A stretch of DNA of 64,000 bases from Azospirillum picis (GCF_017876115.1 NZ_JAGINO010000006.1:1-64000); one strand, 5' to 3'; counted from the stretch's first letter, positions 30,305-39,721 are shown. Numbers and translations are program-made. Notes: generated by a model from the sequence alone, not told the origin.

Positions 30305-30976
30305 ATGAACGTGCTGATCGCCGACGATCACCTGTTGTTCAGAGACGGTCTGCGCCGGCTCCTGGCGCAATTCGATGCCGAGATGACGTTCTTCGAGGCC
30401 AGCAGCTACGACGAGGTGCTGGCGCTGTGCGACGGTTCGCGCCACTTCGACCTCATCCTGCTCGACCTCGGCATGCCGGGCTGGACCGGTTTCTCGGCGC
30501 TGGGCGAGATTCACGCCAACCTGCCGAAGGCGCTGCTCGTGGTGGTGTCGGGATCGGAGAAGCGGTCCGACCTGCTTGCGGCCCTGGAGAACGGTGCCGC
30601 CGGATACATCCCGAAATCTTCGAGCGCCAAGGTTCTCCTCGGCGCCCTGCAACTCGTGCTCGCCGGCGGCATCTACCTGCCGGAGCAGGCCATCCGCGGC
30701 GGCGAGCGGCTGGACCACGGGCATGCGCCCTATGGCGGCAACGGCAGCACCGACGCTGCGGACGACCAGTCCCCTTTCGCCAATGCCAACGGCGACCAGT
30801 TGACGCCACGCCAGCGCGACGTGCTCGCGCGGTTGCGCGACGGCAAGTCCAACAAGCAGATCGCGCATGAACTGGGTTTGACGGAAGGCACCGTGAAGGT
30901 CCACGTCACGGCGATCCTGCGGCATCTCGGGGTGCGCAACCGCACCCAGGCCGCGCTGACGGCGCAAAGCCTGTAG
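30305..30976 (+). CDS. NarL/FixJ-type response regulator (orphan, second)
   Basis: A 223-residue regulator. The receiver has the complete acidic pocket (VLIADDHLLFRDG), the phospho-acceptor Asp in LILLDLGMPG, Ser in VVVSGSE and Lys in YIPKSS. A linker of ~45 residues rich in Gly, Asn and Asp leads to a LuxR-type helix-turn-helix (LTPRQRDVLARLRDGKSNKQIA, given in parts: LTPRQRDVLA and KSNKQIAHELG). ATG 30305 is chosen because the receiver starts directly. It resembles the AgmR/BvgA-like regulators; no kinase is adjacent, so the signal and target genes are unknown. A strong hairpin follows the stop. Confidence 0.92.
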   Translation: MNVLIADDHLLFRDGLRRLLAQFDAEMTFFEASSYDEVLALCDGSRHFDLILLDLGMPGWTGFSALGEIHANLPKALLVVVSGSEKRSDLLAALENGAAGYIPKSSSAKVLLGALQLVLAGGIYLPEQAIRGGERLDHGHAPYGGNGSTDAADDQSPFANANGDQLTPRQRDVLARLRDGKSNKQIAHELGLTEGTVKVHVTAILRHLGVRNRTQAALTAQSL

Positions 30977-31021
30977 CGCGCCGCCGCAGCGGCCGACACG
31001 CAAATACGGCTTGACCGGCAA

Positions 31022-31047
31022 GCGGCCGCGCGCCACCGCGCGGCCGC
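31022..31047 (+). terminator. Strong hairpin terminator after second NarL-type gene
   Basis: GCGGCCGCGCG (31022-31032) and CGCGCGGCCGC (31037-31047) form a perfect 11-base-pair stem with a CCAC loop, 45 bases past the stop. The following ATTCGTCTT is only modestly T-rich. Confidence 0.65.
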
Positions 31048-31218
31048 ATTCGTCTTGCCCCTCCCTATGGCGCCCACTTTACGGCGCTGCCGGCTTCCGG
31101 CTCTCCGGATGCGTTACGCGCCGCGCAAGCCGCGGCCCCAGGCGCTTCAGGACGTTTGGGTGGCCCACGGGCTTATACCGGCCTCTATGGGCCGATCAGG
31201 CGCCGTCGGCTTCCTCCG

Positions 31219-31974
31219 CTAGCGCTTCGCCCGCTCCACCGCTGCGACCAGCGCGGCAAGCGCGCCGCGCAGTTCGGCGGCATGGGTGCGCGGCCGGACG
31301 GCCACCGCATCCGGCACCGCCACGACGGTCAGCGTCCGGCAGCCGGTCAGGCCCCGCTCCAGCCGGGTGAAGAGGTCGGCAGGCTCCGTGCCCTGCAGCA
31401 GCGTGACCGGCTGGTGCACCGCCGGCAGCTCGATTTCCAGGTCGCCGAGCCCGTCGTGGGCTTGGCGGCCGAAGCGGGCAGCGAGCGCGTTCCAGTGCCG
31501 GCGCAGCGGCGTGTCGGCCCCAACATCGTCGATGATCATCACGCCGCCCACCTGCCCCGGCTGGTCGAGCGCTGCCGCGATCGCCAGCGCCGCCACCGCG
31601 ACGCCGGCAACCAGGACGGTGCGGCGCCCGCCACGGTCAACGAGGAGCGACGGCAGGCGTGCGGCGTCGGCGGTGGCCGCGAGGGTCATCCACTCCTGTC
31701 CGGCCGGAACATGTTCGAGCAACCGCCACCACGCCCCCTTGCCGGAATGCAGGAAGATCACCCGCTGCCCCCAGGGGTCGCCGGCACGATCGCCGAGACG
31801 GTCGATCGCCCCGGTGTCCGGCCTCGCATCCGTTCTGGCATCCACCATCTCGGGAGCGCCGGTCGCCGGAATGCGGGCGTGGTCTGCCCGTCCGATACGG
31901 ACGGCGGAAGGCTGAGTGTGAAAAAACACGGTCGCGTTTCCCGGAGCTGGCGTTCCGCGATGGATGAACCCCAT
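31219..31974 (-). CDS. Alpha/beta-hydrolase-like protein lacking the nucleophile
   Basis: About 251 residues. The order of segments looks like an alpha/beta hydrolase: VIFLHSGKGAWW as the first loop, TVLVAGVAVAALAIA as the nucleophile-elbow strand, then GVMIIDDVG and PVTLLQGTEPADL. At the elbow the usual GxSxG is replaced by G-V-A-V-A, so no catalytic Ser is present; I infer a non-catalytic or strongly diverged member. The N-terminal ~70 residues have no recognisable domain. ATG 31974 is used; a GTG at 32007 would add 11 residues. It is convergent with the NarL-type gene. Confidence 0.6.
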   Translation of the reverse strand: MGFIHRGTPAPGNATVFFHTQPSAVRIGRADHARIPATGAPEMVDARTDARPDTGAIDRLGDRAGDPWGQRVIFLHSGKGAWWRLLEHVPAGQEWMTLAATADAARLPSLLVDRGGRRTVLVAGVAVAALAIAAALDQPGQVGGVMIIDDVGADTPLRRHWNALAARFGRQAHDGLGDLEIELPAVHQPVTLLQGTEPADLFTRLERGLTGCRTLTVVAVPDAVAVRPRTHAAELRGALAALVAAVERAKR

Positions 31975-32138
31975 CGCCGAAGCCAACCCTAACGAAGCCG
32001 GGCACACGCCGTCCCGTTCGATAAATCGGGCAGAAAGCTTAATAGAGCCACGCCCGCAAAAGGTTTCAGGAGCCGCCGAAACGGCTCAAAAGCCCGAAAA
32101 GCCGGCTGGAGGGCGCCTGCCTCCGGAGCAATCCGTTA

Positions 32139-32160
32139 ACGCGGCACCCCGGTGCCGCGT
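32139..32160 (-). terminator. Hairpin at the end of the 182-residue hypothetical gene
   Basis: ACGCGGCACC (32139-32148) and GGTGCCGCGT (32151-32160) form a perfect inverted repeat that overlaps the last base of the stop codon of the minus-strand gene and is followed on that strand by TTAACG. It is placed as a terminator. Confidence 0.5.
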
Positions 32161-32708
32161 CAGTGCAGCGTCACCTCCATATCCTCGCCGTCGGGTATCG
32201 CGACGAGAGGGCGGCGAAGTTCACCGGCGAGGCTGCGCCAGTCCGGTGCGCCGCCGAGCTGCTGGAGGAGCTGCGCCGTGAAGGCGAACACCGCATGCTC
32301 CAGCGGTCCGTTGTCCTCGGCATGCGCGTTGACGGTCAGGCAGGACTCGGCCGCGCTTTCGAAGATGGCGGCGGCGGCGGTGGCTCCCGGCCCCGGGACC
32401 GGCAGCGGCACGGCCTCCGGCTTCTGTCCGGTCACCCGCAACTGCGACAGGTTGTCGGCGAGGAGACGGGTGCGGATCGCGTTGTCGACGGCGGCGGCCA
32501 TGGTGTAGCCGGCCTCCTCCTCGACGGTGGCGCGCAGGATGCGCAGCCCGGCGATCAGCCCGCGGGCGACGTCTCCGCTGCCGCCACGCTTGGCCGCCGC
32601 GGCGACCGCGGTGCCCAAGATCGCCGCAACCACCGGCGACAGCGATTCACCTTCCCGTGGCATGTTCGGCGCGTCGGCGCCGGCTTCGGTGTTCAGTGCC
32701 TCATTCAT
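32160..32708 (-). CDS. Hypothetical protein
   Basis: A 182-residue protein I do not recognise. It is predicted to be soluble and mostly helical: Ala-rich helices (LSPVVAAILGTAVAAAAK, FAFTAQLLQQLGG) and a Pro/Gly stretch in the middle. No signal peptide, Cys pair or known motif is visible. ATG 32708 is chosen because the upstream extension of the frame is Arg/Gly-rich and antisense-like. It has high third-position GC and its own hairpin at the stop, so it is probably a real gene restricted to this lineage. It is divergent from the YccF-like gene. Confidence 0.7.
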   Translation of the reverse strand: MNEALNTEAGADAPNMPREGESLSPVVAAILGTAVAAAAKRGGSGDVARGLIAGLRILRATVEEEAGYTMAAAVDNAIRTRLLADNLSQLRVTGQKPEAVPLPVPGPGATAAAAIFESAAESCLTVNAHAEDNGPLEHAVFAFTAQLLQQLGGAPDWRSLAGELRRPLVAIPDGEDMEVTLH

Positions 32709-32980
32709 GCGGCCTCCGATCCGTGTATTCCGGAGGCGGGCGACCCGCGCGAGCTGGCCGTCTGGCGGCCAACGGCGGGAACCCCCTCCGGACGCGTCGT
32801 CATGATGCCCATTCCAGGATCTGTGCAGCGCACGGAACCGGTTCAAGGCGGGGTGTGGTCCGGCCGGCCCGCTCTTTCGCGCCGCCGCTGTGGAATTGCG
32901 GGATCCCGCTTTCGGGCGCCGGCCCTCTAGGCGGCGGGTGGAGGCGTCCCCACATCTGCGGCGAAAGGGAGGGTCGTTTC

Positions 32981-33421
32981 ATGCCTTTGGTCAGCTTTCT
33001 CCTCAATGCTCTGTGGTTGGTCACGGGCGGCATCTGGATGGCGCTCGGCTGGCTTCTGGCCGCGGTCCTGATGGCCTTGTCGATCATCGGCCTGCCGTGG
33101 GCCCGGTCCGCTCTGACCATCGCCCATTATACGCTGCTCCCCTTTGGGCAAACCGCGGTACGCCGCGATGAGTTCCGCGGGCGCGAAGATCTGGGCACCG
33201 GCGCCGTCGGGTTCATCGGCAACGTGATCTGGTTCGTGCTGGCCGGCTGGTGGCTGGCGCTCGGCCATCTCGCCGCCGCCGTCGCGCTGGCGATCACCAT
33301 CATCGGCCTGCCCTTCGCCTGGGCGCACCTGAAGCTGGCGCTGCTCGCGCTGTGGCCGGTCGGCACCGAGATCGTCCCGGCCGAGGACGCCGACCGCCGC
33401 CGCATGGTGGGCCGGGCCTGA
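32981..33421 (+). CDS. YccF-family inner membrane protein
   Basis: A 146-residue membrane protein with two copies of the YccF (DUF307) unit. Each unit has a hydrophobic segment and the signature IIGLPWARSALTIA or IIGLPFAWAHLKLA, preceded by NALWLVTGGIW or NVIWFVLAGWW. Four membrane-spanning stretches are likely. The family is widespread but has no settled function. ATG 32981 has AAGGGAGGG upstream at good spacing. It is transcribed alone. Confidence 0.9.
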   Translation: MPLVSFLLNALWLVTGGIWMALGWLLAAVLMALSIIGLPWARSALTIAHYTLLPFGQTAVRRDEFRGREDLGTGAVGFIGNVIWFVLAGWWLALGHLAAAVALAITIIGLPFAWAHLKLALLALWPVGTEIVPAEDADRRRMVGRA

Positions 33422-33741
33422 CCGGGAACCGGTGGCGCATGCGGCCGGCCGCGGCTGGAAAAGGACCGGCGCACGGGCCTGCAAATCCCCGCGCCGATCG
33501 CCCGCAGACTTGCCCCGGGACCGTCAATTGTCGGGCGGCCCGGGATCGCTGCGGCGCGGTAGAGAGATGCCGCAAAGCCGCATCTCAGCGTGGCGAGGCT
33601 TTAAAGCCTGATCCATCGCAGGAATTACCCGGTGACGTCCCTTATCCGGGTCATTAACCCTTGCTAAACGGAGTGCAGGGAAACTATCGGACATGGGTGG
33701 GGACGGCTTCAGGCTTCCGGAACAAGGGGATTCAACTCTTC
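33422..33741. other. Intergenic region before PilZ-like gene
   Basis: A 320-base spacer. The part from 33590 to 33740 is AT-richer and includes CTTATCCGGGTCATTAACCC and TTGCTAAACG, which may hold the promoter of the next gene, but I could not place two hexamers at proper spacing. The frame of the next gene is open from 33661. Nothing else was recognised. Confidence 0.4.
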
Positions 33742-34107
33742 ATGTCGTGGCTGTCGAAATTTTCCGGAAGCAACAAGACCTCCGGCGGTGCAGCCGCCTC
33801 CGTCACGGCCCGGCGTGACCGCCCGTCCTCGCCGCCCCGGATCGTGATCGACCATCACGAGTACCAGCCGGAGGAGTTCGTCATCGGCTCGTTCCGGCTC
33901 CGTCCCTATGACGGTGACCTGATCGCCAAGCAGCAGTTCGACTTCCGCCTGGTGTTCGACCTCGGCGGCGACCCGGTCGACATCGGCTGCCGCGGCCTGG
34001 TCGTGAAGCTGACCGGCGAGTCGGGTCTGGTCGCCCGGTACCAGTCGCCCCAGCCCTTCTACGAGCGCAAGCTGGTCGATTACCTGAAGGCCTGGAAGGG
34101 CCTGTAA
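33742..34107 (+). CDS. Small PilZ-like protein
   Basis: A 121-residue protein. After a Ser/Lys-rich N terminus, residues ~38-110 are predicted beta strands: EEFVIGSFRLRPYDGDL, FDFRLVFDLGGDPVDIGCRGLVVKL. The DIGCRGLVV element resembles the D/NxSxxG part of PilZ domains that bind cyclic-di-GMP, but the RxxxR element is not obvious, so ligand binding is doubtful. ATG 33742 is chosen because the upstream part of the frame does not look coding. It precedes mutL by 24 bases, perhaps in one transcript. Confidence 0.65.
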   Translation: MSWLSKFSGSNKTSGGAAASVTARRDRPSSPPRIVIDHHEYQPEEFVIGSFRLRPYDGDLIAKQQFDFRLVFDLGGDPVDIGCRGLVVKLTGESGLVARYQSPQPFYERKLVDYLKAWKGL

Positions 34108-34131
34108 GCTTCCCGTCGAAGCTGGTGGTGC

Positions 34132-36093
34132 ATGGCGCGGCAACCCACTATATCTATGGGCATGCCGATCCGCCTTCTGCCCGAGACCCTGGTGAACCGC
34201 ATCGCCGCCGGCGAAGTGGTCGAACGCCCCGCCGCCGCCGTGAAGGAGCTGGTGGAGAACGCCATCGACGCCGGCGCCACGCGCATCGACGTGGTGGCGC
34301 GCGACGGCGGCAAGTCGCTGATCACCGTCACCGACGACGGCTGCGGCATGACTCCCGACGAGCTGGTGCTGGCGGTGGAACGCCATGCCACCTCCAAGCT
34401 GCCGGGCGACGACCTGCTCGACATCCGCTCCCTGGGTTTCCGCGGCGAGGCGCTGCCGTCGATCGGCGCCGTAAGCTGTCTGACCATCACCAGCCGTGCC
34501 CGCGGCGCCGACAGCGCCTGGAGCCTGACCGTCGATGCCGGGGCCAAGGGCACGCCGCAGCCGGCGGCCCTGGCCCAGGGCACGCGGATCGAGGTGCGCG
34601 ACCTGTTCGCCGCCGTGCCGGCCCGGTTGAAGTTCCTCAAGGCCGCGCGGACCGAATACGACCACATCGCCGACTGCCTGGAACGGCTGGCGATGGCCCA
34701 TCCGGGCGTCGCCTTCACCCTGACCGACGGCGGCCGCGGCGGGCTGCGGCTGAGCGCGGCGCAGGGCGACCTGCTCGACGCCCGGCTGACCCGGCTCGGC
34801 GCACTGATGGGCCGCGATTTCCAGGAGAACGCGGTTCCCGTCCGATCCGAGCGCGAGGAGGTCGGGCTGGCCGGCTGGATCGGCCTGCCCACCCTGCACC
34901 GCCCGACCGCCAAGCACCAGCATCTGTTCGTCAACGGCCGCCCGGTCCGCGACAAGCTGATGGTCGGCGCCGTGCGGGCCGCCTACGCCGATTTCCTGCC
35001 GCGCGACCGCCATCCGATGCTGGCCCTGTTCCTGGAGATCGACCCGCAGGAGGTCGATGTGAACGTCCATCCGGCCAAGGCCGAGGTGCGCTTCCGCGAC
35101 CAGGGGCTGGTGCGCGGTCTGATCGTCGGCTCGCTGAAGCACGCGCTGGCCGAGGCCGGACACCGCGCCTCCACCACCGTCGGCCTCGCGACGCTGGGCG
35201 CCCTGCGGCCGGAACCGGCCGGCGAAGCGGACGCCGGCGGCGGCTTCACCCCCTCCCCCCTGCCCCATGGCCGCTCCGGAGGCAATGCGGGCGGTGGTGC
35301 AGGCGGTGGGTGGGGCGGCTCCTACACGCCGGCCGCCGTGCCGCGCGGGCTCGCCGAGCGGTCGGCCGCCTTCCAGGCGCCGGTACAGGGCGGGCCGCCG
35401 CCGCTGCAAGGGCGGCTCAGCGGCTTCGGCAACGGGTTCGCCCCGGCCGCCCGGCCGCCGGAATACCGGCAGCCGGCGCCGTCCACGCACAAGCCCGAAC
35501 CGCCGCCCGACAGCCACCCGCTTGGCGCGGCACGGGCGCAGGTCCACACCACCTACATCGTGGCGCAGACCCGCGAGGGCATCGTCATCGTCGACCAGCA
35601 TGCCGCCCATGAGCGGCTGGTCTATGAACGGATGAAGACGGCCCTGCTGGACGGCGGCGTCAAGCGCCAGGCCCTGCTGATCCCCGAACTGGTGGAGCTG
35701 GACGAACCATCCGCCAACCGCCTGCTGGCCCGCGGCGCCGAACTCGCCGAGCTTGGCCTGGTGATCGAGGGGTTCGGCCATGGCTGCATCATGGTGCGCG
35801 AGGTGCCCGCCCTGCTCGGCCAGTCCGACGTCAAGAACCTGATCCGCGATCTGGCGGAAGAGCTGTCCGAACTGGGCGACACCCTGTCGCTGAAGGAGCG
35901 GCTGGAAGAGGTCTGCGCCACCATGGCCTGCCACGGCTCCGTCCGCGCCGGCCGCAGCCTGAGCGTCGACGAGATGAACGCCCTGCTGCGCCAGATGGAG
36001 GCGACGCCGCACAGCGGGCAATGCAACCACGGCCGACCGACCTATGTGGAGCTGAAGCTGGCGGACATCGAGCGGTTGTTCGGGCGGCGGTAG
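34132..36093 (+). CDS. mutL: DNA mismatch repair protein MutL
   Basis: A 653-residue mismatch repair ATPase. The GHKL ATPase has [17 protein letters not shown] and [11 protein letters not shown]; the transducer domain follows to about residue 330. A Gly/Pro-rich linker (about 345-465) leads to the C-terminal dimerisation domain, which has the endonuclease motif [12 protein letters not shown] from Asp 488 plus ACHGSVRAG and [12 protein letters not shown]. MutL here is thus the nicking type, as in bacteria without MutH. ATG 34132 has GGTGG upstream; ATG 34156 or 34162 (MPIRLLP) fits homologues slightly better. Confidence 0.96.
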   Translation: MARQPTISMGMPIRLLPETLVNRIAAGEVVERPAAAVKELVENAIDAGATRIDVVARDGGKSLITVTDDGCGMTPDELVLAVERHATSKLPGDDLLDIRSLGFRGEALPSIGAVSCLTITSRARGADSAWSLTVDAGAKGTPQPAALAQGTRIEVRDLFAAVPARLKFLKAARTEYDHIADCLERLAMAHPGVAFTLTDGGRGGLRLSAAQGDLLDARLTRLGALMGRDFQENAVPVRSEREEVGLAGWIGLPTLHRPTAKHQHLFVNGRPVRDKLMVGAVRAAYADFLPRDRHPMLALFLEIDPQEVDVNVHPAKAEVRFRDQGLVRGLIVGSLKHALAEAGHRASTTVGLATLGALRPEPAGEADAGGGFTPSPLPHGRSGGNAGGGAGGGWGGSYTPAAVPRGLAERSAAFQAPVQGGPPPLQGRLSGFGNGFAPAARPPEYRQPAPSTHKPEPPPDSHPLGAARAQVHTTYIVAQTREGIVIVDQHAAHERLVYERMKTALLDGGVKRQALLIPELVELDEPSANRLLARGAELAELGLVIEGFGHGCIMVREVPALLGQSDVKNLIRDLAEELSELGDTLSLKERLEEVCATMACHGSVRAGRSLSVDEMNALLRQMEATPHSGQCNHGRPTYVELKLADIERLFGRR

Positions 36094-36176
36094 CACGCGA
36101 CCACCGTCGGGTCGATCGCCGATTGCCACGTCCGTTCGCCGGCGGACAGCCAGCCGAGAGGGAGGCGGCGCGGCAT

Positions 36177-36416
36177 TCAGCCTGCCAGGATCACCGCGAT
36201 CATGATGGCGGCAAAGCTGACGATCGCCACGGAGCCGACGATGATGCTGGCCAGCATCTGCGCCGAGATGTAGGAGCCGGCGACAGTCCCGGCGATGCGT
36301 GCCACCCCCTCGCGCCCGCCTCGCGACGCGTTCGCGCCGGGATGCCCGCAGGATGGGCAGGACAAAGCTTCAGTGGAAATCGTATGGCCGCATGCGGTGC
36401 AGGGGATCAAAGCCAT
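36177..36416 (-). CDS. Small zinc-ribbon membrane protein
   Basis: A 79-residue protein. The N terminus is a zinc ribbon, C6-x2-C9 and C19-x2-C22 (IPCTACG and LSCPSCGHPG), of the kind that precedes many small membrane proteins. Residues ~50-79 form one strongly hydrophobic membrane segment (LASIIVGSVAIVSFAAIMIAV). ATG 36416 (MALIPCTACG) is the natural start. Function unknown. It lies alone between mutL and the NmrA-like gene. Confidence 0.8.
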   Translation of the reverse strand: MALIPCTACGHTISTEALSCPSCGHPGANASRGGREGVARIAGTVAGSYISAQMLASIIVGSVAIVSFAAIMIAVILAG

Positions 36417-36610
36417 GCCGTTCCTTCCCATGTCTTGCCGGGCCGGATTTGCCCTTGCCGAAGACATGGGAGGTGCCGCGGTCCATTCCAGTCCCGTCTG
36501 GGGAAAAGCCGGCGGTTGTGGAACCATGGAATGGGAAACCTCTCCCTCGCCTGCGGGCTTGCAGGTGGAGGGCGCGGCGGTGGGCTGTCCGCCGCGCCCT
36601 GCCGGCCCGG

Positions 36611-37222
36611 TCAGTACCCGACCGTGAAGCGCTTGCGCTCATGCTTGGGCACTTCGATCTCGTCGGCCAGCGCCACCGCGAAATCCTCGTAGGAAATCCA
36701 GCTCCGGCCGCTCTCGTCGGCCAGCAGCGCATCGCCGCCGAGGCGGAACGTGCCGGTCCGCTCGCCCAGCACGAATTCGGCGGAGGGCGAAAGGAAGGTC
36801 CAGTTCAGGTCCGGCTCGGCCTTCAGGCGGTCGAGGAACTCGGCGCCCCTGGTCGCCTCGGCCTTGTAGAGCTCGGGGAATTGCGGGGTGTCGATCAGAC
36901 GGACGCCGGGGGCCACCTCCAGGCTGCCGGCCCCGCCGACCACAAGGTAGCGCGGCACGCCGGCGCGCTTCACAGCACCGATCAGCGTCTCGGCATCGCT
37001 CATCAGGAACATGACGGCGCTGACCACCGCGTCATGGCCGGCCAGCAGGGGGACAAGCGTCTCGCCTTTGTTGGCGTCGCCGGCCTTGACGGTCAGGCCG
37101 GGGGTGGCGGCGACCTTGGCGGGATCACGGACGATGGCGGTGACGCCATGGCCCCGGCGAAGCAGTTCGGCCTGGATGCGGCTGCCGGCACGTCCGGCTG
37201 CGCCGATGATCGCAACGTTCAT
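36611..37222 (-). CDS. NAD(P)-binding NmrA/YwnB-like oxidoreductase
   Basis: A 203-residue single-domain Rossmann protein of the atypical short-chain dehydrogenase type. The dinucleotide-binding loop is IIGAAGRAGSRI near the N terminus, followed by VRDP and AGDAN, and later YLVVGGAGSLEV. There is no clear YxxxK catalytic pair, as is usual for NmrA-like members, so it may act as a redox sensor or reductase. It is divergent from an HxlR regulator, a common pairing in which the regulator controls the reductase. The start at ATG 37222 follows homology. Confidence 0.9.
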   Translation of the reverse strand: MNVAIIGAAGRAGSRIQAELLRRGHGVTAIVRDPAKVAATPGLTVKAGDANKGETLVPLLAGHDAVVSAVMFLMSDAETLIGAVKRAGVPRYLVVGGAGSLEVAPGVRLIDTPQFPELYKAEATRGAEFLDRLKAEPDLNWTFLSPSAEFVLGERTGTFRLGGDALLADESGRSWISYEDFAVALADEIEVPKHERKRFTVGY

Positions 37223-37371
37223 GGTGCTGTCTCCAGAATAGGTTTCTAATGGTGACTTGATGCTTTTTCGGAAATCTGGTGTAAAGAGGGCACCTTTTCG
37301 TGACATGGTCACCCGCGCGTAACCCACGCAAGCGGATTGGCCGGTGGCACGCGCCGACGGAGTGATCGCGG

Positions 37372-37818
37372 ATGGACGGAACGCTGTTGGGGCTGGGAGG
37401 AAAGACGCTGTCGGAGGCGGTTCAGGATCCGAACGCCTATGTCTCCGCCTGCCCGACCCGGCAGGCGCTCGACCGGATCGCCGACAAATGGACGGTGCTG
37501 GTCCTGGGCCTGCTGGAAGGCGGCCCGATGCGCTTCAACCAGTTGCGCCGCGAGATCGAGGGCATCTCGCAGAAGATGCTGTCACAGACGCTGAAGAGCC
37601 TGGAGCGCGACGGGCTGGTCAGCCGCAGGGCTTTCGCCACCGTGCCGGTCACCGTCGAATATTCCATCACGCCGCTGGGCGCGACGCTGGCCCAGACGCT
37701 GGTGCCCCTGCGCGTCTGGGCCGAAACCCATATCACCCGGATGCTGGAGGCCCGCGCCGCCTATGACCGGGCGGGGGACGACCGCATGGCGGATGAACGG
37801 ACCGCCGACGCGGCCTGA
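37372..37818 (+). CDS. HxlR-family transcriptional regulator
   Basis: A 148-residue winged helix regulator. ACPTRQALDRIADKWTVLVL and RFNQLRREIEGISQKMLSQT are the HxlR/MarR-like helices, and DGLVSRRAFATVPVTVEYSIT is the wing. A Cys (C27) lies before the first helix, as in redox-sensing members such as YodB and HypR, so sensing of electrophiles or oxidants is possible but inferred. It is divergent from the NmrA-like reductase across 149 bases, which makes that gene the likely target. Confidence 0.92.
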   Translation: MDGTLLGLGGKTLSEAVQDPNAYVSACPTRQALDRIADKWTVLVLGLLEGGPMRFNQLRREIEGISQKMLSQTLKSLERDGLVSRRAFATVPVTVEYSITPLGATLAQTLVPLRVWAETHITRMLEARAAYDRAGDDRMADERTADAA

Positions 37819-37877
37819 CCGTCGGCGGCGCTTGCGGAGAGGCATCCCGCGGCTCCCGCAGGATGATCGGTGACGGT

Positions 37878-37995
37878 GCCCCCTCCCCATCCCTCCCCCG
37901 CTTCGCGGGAGAGGGGGTGGGAGCTTTGCCGGAAGTTTACAAAGAGCGGCGGCAGTCCCCTCTCCCGCAAAGCGGGGGAGGGATGGGGAGGGGGC
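37878..37995. repeat. REP-like long inverted repeat
   Basis: Two 39-base arms, 37878-37916 and 37957-37995, are inverted copies with a single mismatch and a 40-base spacer. Each arm contains its own small palindrome (CCCGCTTCGCGGG and CCCGCAAAGCGGG) within CCCCTCCCC/GGGGAGGGG runs. This is the look of a dispersed REP/BIME-type element. It sits between the convergent HxlR and GH13 genes and could stop transcription from both sides. Confidence 0.85.
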
Positions 37996-38041
37996 AGCAT
38001 CGGCACCTGCGCGAGGACCGGATACCGTTGGAGATGAGGGA

Positions 38042-39721
38042 TCACTTGCCGGGCTGCCGCTCCTCCTCGGTCCGGCGCAGCAGGTAGTCCAGCCCGCCGA
38101 CGCGGAACCAGCGGTAGCCGTAAGCTTCCATCACCAGGCGGTGGCGGCCTTCCCCGTCCGGCTCGCTGTGGTCCTCCGACAGCAGGTTGACCAGCCGGCA
38201 GCCTTCGCCATGCCCGTCGACGTCCAGCACGAACTCGCAGGGCTTTTCCGACAGGTTGTGCAGCACGACGACCCCGTTGTTACGCCAGTCGTAGCGCAGC
38301 GCCAGCACCTCGCGCCGGCCGGTGTCGAGGATGCGAAAGTCGCCCCAGCCGATCTCCGGGCATTCCTTGCGCATGCGGATGATGCGCTCCGTCCAGTTCA
38401 GCAGCGATTCGGGATCGCGGCGCTGGATGGCGGCGTTCACCCGCTCATAGCCGAAGACGCCGCCGGAGATGACCGGCATCTCAGGTTCGTCGGACTTGGT
38501 GAAGCCGCCGTGCGGCTCGTCCGACCATTGCATCGGCGTCCGGGCGCAGTTGCGTTCCGGCAGCGACAGGTCGTCGCCCATGCCGATCTCGTCGCCGTAG
38601 CGGATGACCGGGGTTCCCGGCAGCGTGAACATCAGGCTGTAGGCCAGTTCGATCCGTCGGCGGTCGTCGTGCAGCATCGGCGCCAGCCGCCGCCGGATGC
38701 CGCGGTCGTAGAGCTGCATCGACTTGTCGGGGCCGAAAGCGGCGAACACCGCCTGACGCTGCTCCTCGGTCAAACGGCCGAGGTCGAGTTCGTCATGGTT
38801 GCGCAGGAAGGTGCCCCACTGCGCGGTGGCGGGGCGCGGCTTGGTGATCTCCAGTGCCTTGGCCAGCGGTTCGGTATCGGCGGTCGCCAGCGCATAGAAC
38901 AGGTGCTGGTTGACCTGGAAATTGAACATCATATGGCAGCGGTCGCCGTCGCTGCCGAAATATTCGAGGTCATCTTCCGGCAGGATGTTGGCTTCCGCCA
39001 GCAGCACCGCATCGCCGCGGCGCCACTGCACGAACTCACGGAAACTGCGGAGCATGCCGAACTGCTCCTTCGGCTTGGTCACGTCCGGCCCCTTCTCGGC
39101 GATGATGAAGGGCACCGCGTCCATGCGGAACCCGGCGACGCCAAGCTGGATCCAGAAGCCCATGATCTTCAGCAATTCCGCCTGCACCGCCGGGTTGGCG
39201 GTGTTCAGGTCGGGCTGGAATTTGTAGAAGCGGTGGAAATACCAGGCGCGCGCCTCGCGGTCGTAGGTCCAGGTCGATTTCTGCACGCCGGGAAAGACCA
39301 TGCCCTTGTCGGCATTCTCCGGCTTCCTGTCGGACCAGACATACCAGTCGCGGTACTTGCTGCCGGGATCGCGGCGGGCCTCCTGGAACCAGGGATGCTG
39401 GTCGGAGGTGTGGTTGATCACCAGATCAATGATGACGCGGATGCCGCGCTGCTCGCAGGCATGGGTGAACTCCACGAAGTCGCCCAGCGTGCCGTAGCGC
39501 GGATCGACGTTGTAGTAGTCGGCGACGTCGTAGCCGTCGTCCTTCATCGGCGATGTCTGGAACGGCCCAAGCCACAGGCAGGTCACCCCCAGACCGTGCA
39601 GGTAGTCCAGCCGTCGCAGCAGTCCCTGGAAATCGCCGATACCGTCGCCGTTGGCATCCATGAAGCTGGCGAGCGACAGGTTGTAGATGACCGCATTCTT
39701 GTACCAGAGGTCCTGGATCAT
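38042..39721 (-). CDS. GH13 alpha-glucan enzyme, trehalose synthase-like
   Basis: A 559-residue glycoside hydrolase family 13 protein. The catalytic residues are visible: nucleophile Asp in GFRMDAVPF, acid/base Glu in LLAEANI and the transition-state Asp in RNHDELD, plus DLVINHTSDQHPWF in the first conserved region. The layout resembles stand-alone trehalose synthases (maltose to trehalose) and related alpha-glucosidases; LPERNCARTPMQW is shared by both, so substrate is not certain. No maltokinase (pep2) domain or neighbour is present. ATG 39721 is chosen by homology. A palindromic operator candidate lies ~140 bases upstream. Confidence 0.88.
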   Translation of the reverse strand: MIQDLWYKNAVIYNLSLASFMDANGDGIGDFQGLLRRLDYLHGLGVTCLWLGPFQTSPMKDDGYDVADYYNVDPRYGTLGDFVEFTHACEQRGIRVIIDLVINHTSDQHPWFQEARRDPGSKYRDWYVWSDRKPENADKGMVFPGVQKSTWTYDREARAWYFHRFYKFQPDLNTANPAVQAELLKIMGFWIQLGVAGFRMDAVPFIIAEKGPDVTKPKEQFGMLRSFREFVQWRRGDAVLLAEANILPEDDLEYFGSDGDRCHMMFNFQVNQHLFYALATADTEPLAKALEITKPRPATAQWGTFLRNHDELDLGRLTEEQRQAVFAAFGPDKSMQLYDRGIRRRLAPMLHDDRRRIELAYSLMFTLPGTPVIRYGDEIGMGDDLSLPERNCARTPMQWSDEPHGGFTKSDEPEMPVISGGVFGYERVNAAIQRRDPESLLNWTERIIRMRKECPEIGWGDFRILDTGRREVLALRYDWRNNGVVVLHNLSEKPCEFVLDVDGHGEGCRLVNLLSEDHSEPDGEGRHRLVMEAYGYRWFRVGGLDYLLRRTEEERQPGK

